DNA of 64,000 nt from Haliclystus octoradiatus (taxonomy: Eukaryota > Cnidaria > Staurozoa > Stauromedusae > Haliclystidae): positions 18,711,959-18,775,958 of the forward strand of contig OU744446.1 in the NCBI GenBank assembly GCA_916610825.1, written 5' to 3'. Of the stretch, positions 32,241 through 43,005 are shown piece by piece; position 1 is the stretch's first letter, and each line of letters begins with the position of its first letter. The position numbers were made by a program, and so were the translations under genes. Below the pieces are notes generated by a model. It ran no database searches, was not told where the DNA came from, and worked only from the letters and a program-made list of their open reading frames with translations.

Positions 32241-34038
32241 AGACTTAACATAACCAGCGATGACTAGTTATATCCGTTACAGTTTAATGACAGAGGAGAT
32301 GAGTTTCAGTTTTATAGTCACTCCACAAATTTAATTTTGCTATAAACAGTAACACATACGTGCAAGGGTTACTGGTCATTGTGCGTTCGTGAAGGATCTT
32401 TGCATGTAATCCATTCCAAGTGTGGATTCGTAACATCAACAAAGACCATACTCACCTTGTTACAGTTGGGTTAAGCTCAATAGACCAGAGATACAAAGAT
32501 GTGAAGCATGTAGCAATTGATATCTTGCCGCTCATACCAAGAAATGCACGAGCACTGTTCACTTCTACAACGGAATGGAAAACAATAATTTGAGTTGCAC
32601 ATTCACTGGTGAAATTAACAAATTGTCAACCCAGCTTAGAGATCTGTTTATAGTAATATTTATAATTCTATAGTTTTCTAGAGTTTTGTCGGTACGAAAC
32701 CGTGAACATATTCTCCGTCCTTCTTTTTACCTATAACCTAGGGGTCGGAGTTCAAATCCCGTTGGCTATAATATAAAAATAAAACTTCATGGGAAGCGCC
32801 TCGTACACATTTTATTCACTCGCTGTTTTGTATCATAGATACAATGGATCACACGCAGGTGAATAAAATCCATACGACGCGCTTCCCATGAAGTAATCTC
32901 TATATATCACATTTACATCATTTCCGTATCTAACACATTTCATAATCACAGCTATGAGGGTCATTACACTCTCAAAATCGACTTCACTAGAATAAATTAC
33001 ATTAAACTGCTGCTGCTTTCTAGATATCACAGCACAAATGCCTCTAAATCTTAAGGATCTCCATTACACTCCACCCTGGGAATGTCATTTACAAGCTCCG
33101 TGTCTTGATTCCAATGGTAGGCTATTATCTGCCGTGTCTTTGTTTTATTGGAATTCTATTTTGCAAAATCTACCTCAAACACAACAATAAATCCATTTAA
33201 AACATGCCAGTCAGGTTACCCTTCAAAGGACATAGGAAATAAATTATAACAAAGAGCTGGTATATCACAATCCACATACATGTAAGCAATATCTCGCAAT
33301 ATCTGGCATAGCTTAAATATTTCATAGTAGTCTTCAATATTCAATGATTGTTAGTCCTACGGGATCTGGTTGGATCTTTTGTACCACGTGACGTATCGTT
33401 AAAACATGACAACCTAGTTTCAGGTGACAATCACGGGTAAATAAATTAACTATCATTAATTAACCCACCTTTCCCAAAACTACGTGAAAGGTTGTTCAAG
33501 CAAGCTAATGTAAGTTGTCTTCTCTCAGGTAGAAAATCTAATAGAAGCAGCTATACTTTAAATGAACAAAGTTTAGCCGATAAAAGTTTAAAGTTTGATA
33601 CCCATGTTTAATTTACACGATGTTTTATAGCTGTGAATCAGCCACCTGCTCGTTGCATTTAATTAAGTTTGTGACCATTGTTTATCTATAGTAATGATAT
33701 ACTGTAGCTATTGCTGGGATGAGTCATTCATTAGCTGCACACATTCACATGTGATTTACAGTCTCTATAAGTTAAAGAATACAACAAAAATACGGTTTCT
33801 ATCTATTTATTTTATTTTCAATTTTGTAGTGTCGGCAATGTTGATGTTTGAGACTTATGTATTCGTTATTCGTAAATCTAAATAATTAAATCACTCTTGT
33901 TCGGGGTACTGGGATTTATATCCACGAGCTCTGTTAAACAACAAATGAGAATTAGAGTTTGTTGTTAATAGTGAAGAAGTGAAAGAGTAACCCAATCACG
34001 CAAGTTCTTTAATCATTAAATAATGGATAATCATACAC
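32241..34038. other. SLC22 intron, no gene seen
   Basis: Intronic AT-rich DNA. It holds the hairpin at 32784-32894 and a B-box-like 'gttcaaatcc' near 32745 with no matching A box, so no tRNA is called. Confidence 0.5.
32784..32894. repeat. 110-bp hairpin
   Basis: acttcatgggaagcgc (32784-32799) is mirrored exactly at 32879-32894, and an inner cacattttattcac/gtgaataaaat pair extends the stem. A small foldback element. Confidence 0.8.
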
Positions 34039-34747
34039 ATTACGGCCATAGATAGAGGTATAAGATATAGAGCGCTAACCACGTGACCTCCCCTGTCGCC
34101 GATTTCCGCCAATTTCTTGGAGGGAAAAACAATGGCGTCGTGACATTTTGGCAGCTTTGGCGGGAAAATAAATCAAACAATAGATTAGCTGTTTTGAGTG
34201 GAGAAAGTTTTACTCCTTTCGAGAATTGGTTAACAAGAGTTGAATCCCCAATGGAAATTATTTTTATCTGATTATTTGAAACATATTTATGGTTGAACAA
34301 AATTTTACATGATATTATCGTGTGAACAAAAGCTGAAAGGCCCTGAAGGTAAATGACATCGCCGATAATAATTCGCAATAAATCATACTTTAAACGATTG
34401 AATTGTTCAAAATTGTCAGCGAATAGCTGCTACCCAAAATAACCAAGAAACAATTGTCGATGCTTGATGCAACACTACCTTTTGTTGAAAATTTACAGAA
34501 TTATATTCCTGTTTCTTCGTCGTTTGAGACTTTGAGTAACATCTCCACAAAAACACTAATCAAATTACTTGTGCTTCAAAAAGTTCAAAATCTTTCATGT
34601 AGAAAAACGGATTCGGAAAACTCCATTGATTTGTGCATCAAATTCGAAGATTTTATCCTCCAACAAAATGGCCGGCGTGGAGACATCTGCCTCCAATGAG
34701 AAGTCACGTGATTAGCGCTCTAATACTTATACGTCTATGATTACGGC
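34039..34747. mobile_element. 693-bp TIR element with 8-bp TSD (P- or hAT-like)
   Basis: The element 34047-34739 is flanked by the exact 8-bp repeat attacggc (34039-34046 and 34740-34747). Its ends are imperfect inverted repeats of about 35 bp: catagata...gtataagat...agagcgctaaccacgtgac on the left, and the complement of gtcacgtgattagcgctctaatacttatacgtctatg on the right. An 8-bp duplication fits hAT and P elements; the CATAG start is closer to P-like ends than to the hAT CAG/TAG start. Two short + frames (34083-34271 and 34454-34699) may be exon remnants of a transposase but match nothing I can name. Confidence 0.85.
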
Positions 34748-36243
34748 AGTGTCAATATTCCTAGGGTGGAAAAAATCCATTCATCGTGTAATAGCCTTCG
34801 GTGCAATTCAATTTGTTATGAATTGACGAAACAAACGATTCTGAGATTTGCATTTGTACTTTTTATAAAAAATAACAGGAACAATAGTTTGGAATACATT
34901 TTTAGTGCAAAATCAAAGCAAGCAATAACTTTGCCATATGCGCATAGCAGGACTGCTATGATATTAGTAGAACGCACGAGAAAGTTTTGTTTTTGACAGC
35001 TTAAAATTCTATAAACTGCTCATAAATTGCGATTATAAAAACCAAAATCAAGTAATTTAGAAGGAAGTCCTGCAAAAATAAACTGCGTTGCCTTTGTTCT
35101 CTTTCTTATGTGTTGAAGAAATTTCTATTGTATTGAAGACTTTTCCCATCACGCCTTGCAGATCAAGATCACATGCACGTGCAAAAGTATTTTCATTTCT
35201 GCAAATGTTTTCTGCAAAAATATTTTTATATGCCTAGAGAGGAGGTACTGTCAGATCCCACAATACTTTAAGGCTCACAAACATAAGAACCATTTCTCGA
35301 TAAAAGAGACTGCTGCAAGCCTACAGATTTTCCTCCAATCAGTGATCAATTTGAAAGTCATCAGAACGTATCATAAGATTCAACAAAGGTGCCGCTTTTG
35401 TTTAAGCCAATTACGTAGTCTGTGATTGATGCTGTCGGCTACTTCCGACCTCCGCTGTTGTCGAAGCGTGTTTTGGCGATAGTTTCTGTTTTATCGTAGT
35501 AAATCCTTCGATTTTTGTTGATTTCTTCCATTTTTGTTTGTATTTTTGATCTGCTTTCATCAATTATGTATCGGGATTAGCTAAAGGATATCATTTTTAA
35601 GAACTTCATGGTATTTTCATTCAAGATCAATGCGAATGTTTCTGAGAAAGATTTTTGGAATATTTGTTGTTGTGGATATCTGCTTTGCTTGCACCATCTA
35701 TATAAGGCTGATAATTTTTCATAAAAGGAATACAAACGGATTTAATATGTGAATGATGTCAATTAAACTACTGGCTTTCGTGTCAATGTATTTAATCATC
35801 CTTAATGGTGGTTTTACTCCAAAACCCGATGCGATTTTTAGAATCTAAACAATAACAAAAGTTTGGACGCCATTTTCTCAAAATCAAAATTTTGTAAAAT
35901 TTCAAATTTCTTGACAGCTCTCTATGCTACAATTCTAGTCCTATAGAGTTCAAACTTGTTCACAGAGTGTACTGTTTGTACCTGTGTGCAATGAATGTCT
36001 AAATTGTCTCAAACTTTGCTCTTAATAATTTTTATGAATAAATTTCGATTCAGGATAAGCCCAAAATTTTATTTCTCCCACTGAAAATTAATTTCTCGAA
36101 AAGTACAAGTGGTATCAGATTTCTGCGATATTCATTGCATAGAAGGAAAGCTGTTGTACCTATATATGTACTGTACCCCTCCGATTTTGCATAAAATTTG
36201 GCTCAATCTGTGTCAGAAATTTGAAATCATTTTCGTGCGTTTT
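34748..36243. other. SLC22 intron, dispersed repeat fragments
   Basis: No gene. A segment around 34985-35085 (tcataaattgcgattataaaaaccaaaatc) recurs in inverse orientation around 43420-43530, so at least part of it is a dispersed repeat. Confidence 0.45.
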
Positions 36244-36594
36244 AGGCTAGGGTTATATGGACGCACCGAACTCAATTGATTCATTCATTCGAATTAAATC
36301 TCATGATAGCGCGCTTCGTATAACATCATTCGGTTCATCAACATTCCTCAAAAAACATTAAATGCGTCAAGCTAGCTCCGCACGTCAAAGCTTGACGTGC
36401 AGAGCTCTTCTCCATGAATTAAATTCATCGCCGCGTTATACGAGCGAGCTATCATCGCACCGAACTAAATACATTCGACTCACGATGCCGTGGCAAATTT
36501 TTTTTAACAAACCCATGAAGCGCATCCCTGGCCATCAACGCATGCGTATAATGAACGAACAGTAACTTGTAAATATTTCGGGAAAAATTAAAAC

Positions 36595-36695
36595 TTCGTC
36601 TCGACCAGGATTCGAACCAGCATACCCTGCACTCTCTACCCATACCCTGCAACTTCGTCTCGACTCAATCCGAATGAGCTACGCCAACCGACGAC
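36595..36695 (-). other. Scrambled tRNA-like fragment
   Basis: On the minus strand there is an A-box-like GCGTAGCTCATTCGG and a B-box-like GCTGGTTCGAATCCTGG. The gap contains a duplicated piece (cttcgtctcgac and ataccctgca repeats), and the ends do not pair into an acceptor stem. It is a rearranged tRNA or SINE head, not a working tRNA. Confidence 0.4.
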
Positions 36696-36751
36696 AACTC
36701 ATGAAACAGAAATGAATATATACTCGACCGATTGGTTATCACGTGACTTGA

Positions 36752-36769
36752 CCCTAACCCTAACCCTAA
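36752..36769. repeat. Interstitial telomeric repeat (CCCTAA)3
   Basis: Three exact CCCTAA units inside the 36244-37519 element. This is the metazoan (TTAGGG)n telomere unit. Confidence 0.7.
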
Positions 36770-37659
36770 ACGGGTGGATCACGTGATCGGGTGGATCACG
36801 CCTCATGTTCACCCAAATAGACCAAATGCAAACGAGACAGGGATGCGCTTGATGGCCAGGGATGTTAATAAAAATCTGCGATGCTGTGACTGAGCTCCTA
36901 TATCTACCTTATATGGCAATAAACCGGGGGATGTGCAAATCATAAATTATTTTAAAGGATGTTTCCATGGCAATACGATAGAAAGAACATCGCTTTTGGG
37001 ATGTTGTTATGGTGACTTGTTTATATGATTGAAAGATGGCTGACAGGGAAGCTGATGTTTTCCAAAATCATGATTTAAAACATTTTAAAAACGTTTTATT
37101 TTAGTCAATCACAATGCATCAGCACTAGAATTGGGGTCGCTTTTATCATAATATGTTATTATAATGGAAATTTGCATTGAATTTGCTCTGAGTACTATGC
37201 CTTGATAGAGCAAAAACTGTCTCCCATAAAAATGCTTGCAAACCTGTGAGATTACTACATCATACAAGTTTCAAACTATAGATAGGCAAAATAGAACGGA
37301 AAAATCGCTGAAAATGAAAAATAATGCAAACAAAACACTCTGGTTTCAAACCATGCGGTATAATTCCAAGAAAACTACTTCCTATCACGTGACATTTTGG
37401 TCAGTTTTTAAAGATCGTCGACATTTGGTTCGTCTGTATAACCCCAAATGCGAATTTAATGCAATTCGGTGTCGCACCTAATTCGAATTGAGTTCGGTGC
37501 GTCCATATAACCCTAGCCTTACATGAATGATGCTATTTTTAGATCTGAAATTATGTTACAGCATATTTTAAACAGTATATAATTGTTTCTGTCTGGTTGA
37601 AATAATTTTAATTGCTTCCTACTTGGCGAAATGATTTTGACCAGACAGTGACCTTAACT

Positions 37660-38535
37660 GCTCTTCTTTGGAAGAAAGGATTACTGAAGTGTCACCGTTA
37701 CTCTGCACCAGCAGTTCTGTTGTCCACATTGAACACACAGATTTGACCCGTAACAAATAAGCAAATTCAAAGAATTAGTATGCTACTTTTCAGTCACCAA
37801 GCAGTTGTAATTTGTACAAATACAAATCGGAGTTGTAATTTGGCAGGTACCGTTAAATCGAAAAGTACATTTTTGATGAGGCATACATTGACAATGTCAG
37901 CACATTGTTTACGTTAGTCATCTATATATGAGGTAGGTGAATGGTGACCACTATATAGAAATGTGTCCTCTCAATGAAATGTTAGTTAAAATTAATAGAA
38001 TATTGGAGTTTGGTCTTTCATTTACGTAATTTACTGTATCAAATTTCAGAATTTTCAGAATTGTTGTTCTTACCACTCAATTATTCATGAAGAAATTCAC
38101 TCAACCGATACAGCAATAATATTTACATACCAATGCCTTTCATTGTGAAAACCAGTTCATTAACTGGCTAACTAGCTTCCAATCCATATTTATTTTATTC
38201 GAACTATGTAGCCAACATACCATTTACTTATACATAACCCATATTTATTTAATTTGAAATATGTAGTACAAATAATAGAGTATAAATCTCATTTTTCCTA
38301 CACTTTACATCTATGTAAGGATTAATTATCAAAGCTGAAATGCGTTATCAGTGCTGTTCCTCATTTTAAATTCCTTTTCATGACTCTTTTGTTTTATTGA
38401 CATTCTTTTTGACAAGTTTTACTGCTGGCTACTCAAAAGAGAGCGTAGCGACCTCTTTGAGGAAGCCGATGGCTGACTGACCCCGGGCATAGACAGGCCG
38501 CAGACCGAAGGCTTGTGATTCATGAAACAGAAATA
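37660..38535. repeat. Inverted repeat arm 1 (pairs with 42110-43005)
   Basis: Reads gctcttctttggaagaaaggatta, then 'gtaatttgtacaaatacaaat', and finally 'gacctctttgaggaagccga...ccgaaggcttgt'. The same blocks occur in reverse complement and reverse order at 42110-43005. The arms are diverged (perhaps 80-85% identical by eye). Arm 1 is in the intron after SLC22 exon 5. Confidence 0.8.
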
Positions 38536-39103
38536 GCGCAGATTAAAATGACGCGGCAACGGGAATCACACGATTCACAAGCCCAAAGGAAAATTGAATG
38601 CAAATATTTCGACACATTTGTCGATCGAAAAGTTGATGGTTTTGTTCAAAAATGAAACAAATCAAGAAATTAAAGACCTGTTTTTGCCTATATCTTTTAG
38701 ATTAAGGGTTACTGCATGGGCTGTTGAGCTTCATTGCTGAACTTTACCTGCACTCGCCACTCGAGATGTTGGGAGACACTCGGGACGATAGAATGTCCTC
38801 GCATTCGGCTAGGATGCTCATTACCCTTCATTCGTGTCTCCTAACATCAAAGCCGTGCATGAACCCTCTAATAATTGGATATCTTCATGATCATCATATA
38901 AATTATTGTAATTTTGTCACTGACTGTCTATGGATTTAGATTAATCTTCTGTTTTCATTTTTAGGATTTGGATTTTCAAATCTCTTCTGATGTATTCCAA
39001 CATTTCTTCTGATAAAGTACATTTGATAGCAATACATGGAACGCTCGATATCAGCTGCATATTTATGGCGCAATATATAAAATAACCTTAAAATAGAACT
39101 AAC

Positions 39104-39189
39104 CTTCAATTTCTGGTATCATTGCTACAGCGGCAAGAACAAATGCCGTGAAGAGTAAAGGTGGCAAAACTCCAATTTTTCTTCCGTAT
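39104..39189 (-). CDS. SLC22 transporter exon 5 (TM8-9 loop and TM9)
   Basis: Minus strand, 86 nt. It completes an Arg codon with exon 4 to give CKR-YGRKIG, then VLPPLLFTAFVLAAVAMIPEIE and one base of the next codon. The acceptor ctttgtag and donor gttagt fit. The basic YGRK after TM8 is the second of the family's two GRK-type loop motifs. Confidence 0.88.
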
Positions 39190-39224
39190 CTACAAAGACA
39201 CCGAATAAAATGCAATCGATCTAT

Positions 39225-39335
39225 AGTTATATCAAAACCATAAACAGGCTCAGCAAACTTTTCACCACCGAGATTCCTAGAATAAGCGAGTACCATGAAC
39301 CAAAACGCAGACGCAGAAATATAACGCAGCATTCA
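39225..39335 (-). pseudogene. Possible decayed copy of the TM7 exon segment
   Basis: Within the intron between exons 4 and 5 the minus strand reads ISASAFWFMVLAYSRNLGGE, KFAEPVYG, which resembles the exon-4 stretch AWFTAGLVFYGVTLAADNLGG of this family with several residues missing. It has no clear splice sites. It may be a relic of exon duplication or chance. Confidence 0.3.
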
Positions 39336-39565
39336 GTCGGTCATGCATATACCCATGCTTCAGATGAGATACAAGGCTCCACTCTGCACATTCTCATGTG
39401 CTGGGCGTTTCTAATGAATACATTATAAGTTAGTTTGCGATATAGACCAAGAATCCAAGATAGTCCTTTTATTTTGAAAGGTGCATCATAGGTTTCTCAG
39501 CTACATCAGTTAAGCTTCTCAGTTTCTCAGCACAATTCCAAAATTTGTAAACGTAGATAACTCAC

Positions 39566-39925
39566 CTTTTACAAAATATCAACGATAGAATTGCTCCAGG
39601 ATATGTGGCCATACTTGATATGATGTAATCTCTATAAATATCACCGCCAAGGTTATCTGCTGCAAGAGTGACTCCATAGAATACCAAACCAGCAGTAAAC
39701 CAGGCAATCATTTGCAATGTTGTCTTTATTGTTATGTTTAAGGGCCAGAATACTGACAAAATAGAGACTTCATGGGGCAGAGTATCTTCGTATTCTTCTT
39801 CAAACAATTCTTCTGAAACAAGTACACCTTCTCGACGGTTTATTTTAGCAATGTTTTTCAAGATATTTGTGCATTCGTTAGTTCTGCCTCTAACTTTGAG
39901 CCATCGAAGTGACTCTGGAACCCAC
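39566..39925 (-). CDS. SLC22 transporter exon 4 (central loop, TM7-8)
   Basis: Minus strand, 360 nt. The first base completes Arg with exon 3 to give FYR-WVPESLRWLKVRGR, the PESPRWL-type motif after TM6. It continues with the cytoplasmic loop (ECTNILKNIAKINRREG, EELFEEEYEDTLPHE), TM7 MIAWFTAGLVFYGVTLAADN, then LGGDIYRDYIISSMATYPGA and TM8 ILSLIFCKR. Acceptor ...ttacacag and donor gtgagt are good. This is the substrate-site half of the carrier. Confidence 0.92.
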
Positions 39926-40947
39926 CTGTGTAATTTTTGAAGCAAAAATGAAGATTAGCCACGATGCAAATATGTCATCTATTATTATCTATAAATAAGT
40001 AGCAAACCGGGAGCAACACATAAGCCTCTCGCCTACTGCAGGGCTTCTGTCATCCTTCCAAGCCCGAAGGTATTTTTAACGACTGCTTTTCAACTATATA
40101 AATTCAACTAAGTAACTAGTGATCATAAAATGCTTGTCACTCGCAGATGGACATTAATTGCAATAGAGATGCAAAAAAGACTAGAAAATGGCATTACAAA
40201 CAACGAACCACAGCGGTTAGTTGTTTTGCTCTTTCAGATGAGTGTCTCACAGCATCTCGAGTTTATTAGATTTCTAAATGAGAACAGCTCAGTTTAAGCG
40301 CTTGATAGTTGGTTTATACAATAGCTATAGAACACCCGCTATATAGAACATCTTCATCATGTCTCAACGATTGGTTTTAGAATGTTTTGATTCGGATCAA
40401 GCATATACAGTAATCGACTATTCCCATGACATGGTTTACAGTTTTATAAAATATTGACTTCATGAAGATTTCGCACATATTTGAATGCACCTCAAAAGAA
40501 CAAGGACAGTTCAAAATTGTTCATAGCTCATTTCCTCAAGATCACCCATCCATTATCACAAAGACGAACCACCGTCTCGCTGCAATCACCATCATGAAAT
40601 CGAATAAAAAAGCAGTCAGAATAAATGATCACAATTTGATCACAATTGATCAGATGGTCCCATAAAAGATCACGGCTCACAAGCTGAATTATAAGCATTT
40701 TACTGGTGAGAAGTCTACCTGGAAGACGTCAGCCCCACCCCCACCATCATGAAATTTGATATAAAGCATATTATTCGAAAGCTCGAATTGAACACTACTT
40801 TATATAAATGATCACGCAACTATAAGCGAATTATGATCAACTGAAACAAAATGTGTGAAAACGATACCAATTACCATTACTGGTACTTTTTCTCCTGTGC
40901 ACCCAAGGAATGGGTAAGAATTAAGATCAATTCATTACACGGGTGGG

Positions 40948-41049
40948 AATCTTTGCTGCTGTTGTGATATGGGAGAATCTACATCCAACTTCACCTTAAG
41001 GTAAGTCTCGTTTAATGTTCAATTCTCCCATACCACAGCAGCAAAGATT
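40948..41049. repeat. Hairpin of about 100 bp
   Basis: aatctttgctgctgt...tatgggagaat (40948-40978) is mirrored at 41022-41049. A related piece (taatctttgctgctgtagtatgggagaat) is at about 46979-47009, so this is a dispersed family. Confidence 0.75.
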
Positions 41050-42109
41050 AATGAGATTTCAAAGACATCTAGACACAAGTACCAAGAGTAACCATCCAAA
41101 AGACAATAAAAGTGAATAAAATATGATGATGCGAACAAGATCATACTCATATACAGAACTGAATTAAAACGTGTTAATTAACTATAAAACTGACGCCTGA
41201 CGATATTATACAGTGTCATATCGATTATAACCGTAAAGGTAAACGCTAGAAGATACACATCTAGTTAATACATACATGCATGCATTGCATATATCAATGA
41301 ATTGGTAACAGCGTCAGCGTATTTTATCTGCCTTTTTTTCCAGCGATTAAACATTTCTGAAGGCAGGAGTCGATTTTCATTTTTCAGGAGGCAATGTATA
41401 ATTTAAAAAGGCACTTTGCAATGAAGTGCTACGCCGGAGGAGACCAACATCATACGGCGCGGCTTTAACACAGGTGAATCTCTATCAGCGCTCGTCATCA
41501 ACTGATTTATCCAACAAGAAATTGAGTCATTTTTATGCATGTTTAATTTCCCGGTTGCAAATAGGGAATAAGCCGATGTATTTGCACCGCAGCTCTTATA
41601 GATCTGTTAGTTCTCAATGTTTTGCGATATATGACAAGTAAGTACAGTACAACTGCACCATTTCTCTTTCTTTAGAGATCCCTCTATTTCCATTACAGGT
41701 TGTTTTCTGCCAGGCGCAGAATATTCAAATGACTGAATATGGAAAGCGAAATGATGAGTAACTTATTTAACCAGTTTTGTATCGAGTAAGATCGAGCGAG
41801 TATAGAGTTAACATCCTTCGAGCTAATACTAATGCTGTATTAGCAATGGCTAATTTATCAGTTATTGCTGTAAAGTCATATTATCATGGGAAACTGAATG
41901 TCCTTAATATTGCAGAACCATGGTCACGTCCATATATATATGCACCGATAACGTGGCAGCAAAGTATGTACCTGGTATGCTGGTACATATAAGCGAAATT
42001 CACAAATTTGTTTATCAGTTGACGTGTCCAAATGGTTTTCTCGCCACACACCACAGCAGTCTGCCGAGAGAACACAATCAGCATATTGACCGGTTATTAG
42101 TATTATAAT

Positions 42110-43005
42110 TTACAAGCCTTCGGCTTGCGGCCTGCGCCCAGGGCCAGTCAGACTTCGGCTTCCTAAAAGAGGTCGCTTCGCTCCCGTTAGTATCCCGTTA
42201 GTAGCCTGCAGTATGTCTTGTCAAAGAGAATGTCAATGAAACAAAATAGTCACGAGAAGGAATTAAAAATGCAGAACAACACTGATAATTCATTTCAGTT
42301 TGGTAATTAATCGTTACATACGTGTAAAGCATAGTGAAAAGGAGATAATTGATACTCTATTGTACTACATATTTCAAATCAAATATATTTATAAATATGG
42401 GTTATCCATAAGTACATTTTAAGTTGACTACATAGTTCAATGAGATAAATATGGATTGTATGTTAGGTATTGCTGTTAATGAACTTGTTTTCACAATGAA
42501 AGGCATTGGTATGTAAATGTTACTACTGTGTCGGTTGAGTGAATCTCAGCATGAGTCATTGAGTGATATTGGTAATAACAACAGGTGATTCTGAAATTTG
42601 ATACAGTAAATTACATAAATAAGAGACCCAAACTCTAATATTTTATTAACTTTAGCCAACTTCTCACAGAGAGGACACATGTCTATAATGGTCACCATTC
42701 ACATACCTCATATAATAAGGATTAAAGTAAACAATGTGTGGACACAGTGGACGTTGTCAATGTATGGCACATTATAAATGTACATTTCGACAAAAGGATA
42801 GAAGGCAGCTAAAATTCTAAATTACAACTCCAATTTTGTATTTGTACAACTTACAACTGCTTGACGACTGAAAAGTATCACACTCTAATTATCTGAATTT
42901 GTTTATTTGTTATGGGTCAAATCTCTGTGTGTGCAGTGTGGATAACAGAACAGAACTGCTGACATAAAACGGTGACACAGTAAATCCTTTCTTCCAACGA
43001 AGAGC
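42110..43005. repeat. Inverted repeat arm 2 (pairs with 37660-38535)
   Basis: Begins caagccttcggcttgcgg, passes tttgtatttgtacaact near 42836, and ends with gatttactgtg-complementary sequence near 43005; each block is the inverse of arm 1. It lies in the intron before exon 4 (minus-strand sense), so the two arms enclose exons 4 and 5. Confidence 0.8.

Larger units (their letters stand above)
36244..37519. mobile_element. 1.28-kb element with perfect 34-bp terminal inverted repeats
   Basis: Bases 36244-36277 are the exact reverse complement of 37486-37519 (aggctagggttatatggacg and onward). Inside are a short palindrome (36373-36404, gcacgtcaa/ttgacgtgc core), a scrambled tRNA-like stretch (36595-36695), three CCCTAA units (36752-36769), and two inverted fragments of one motif (gcatccctggccatcaa near 36523, its complement near 36842). 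No transposase is seen. Target duplication unclear. Confidence 0.8.

Noticed and set aside
32700-32770. tRNA gene suggested by 'gttcaaatcc'
   Set aside because: No A box or cloverleaf upstream at the right distance.
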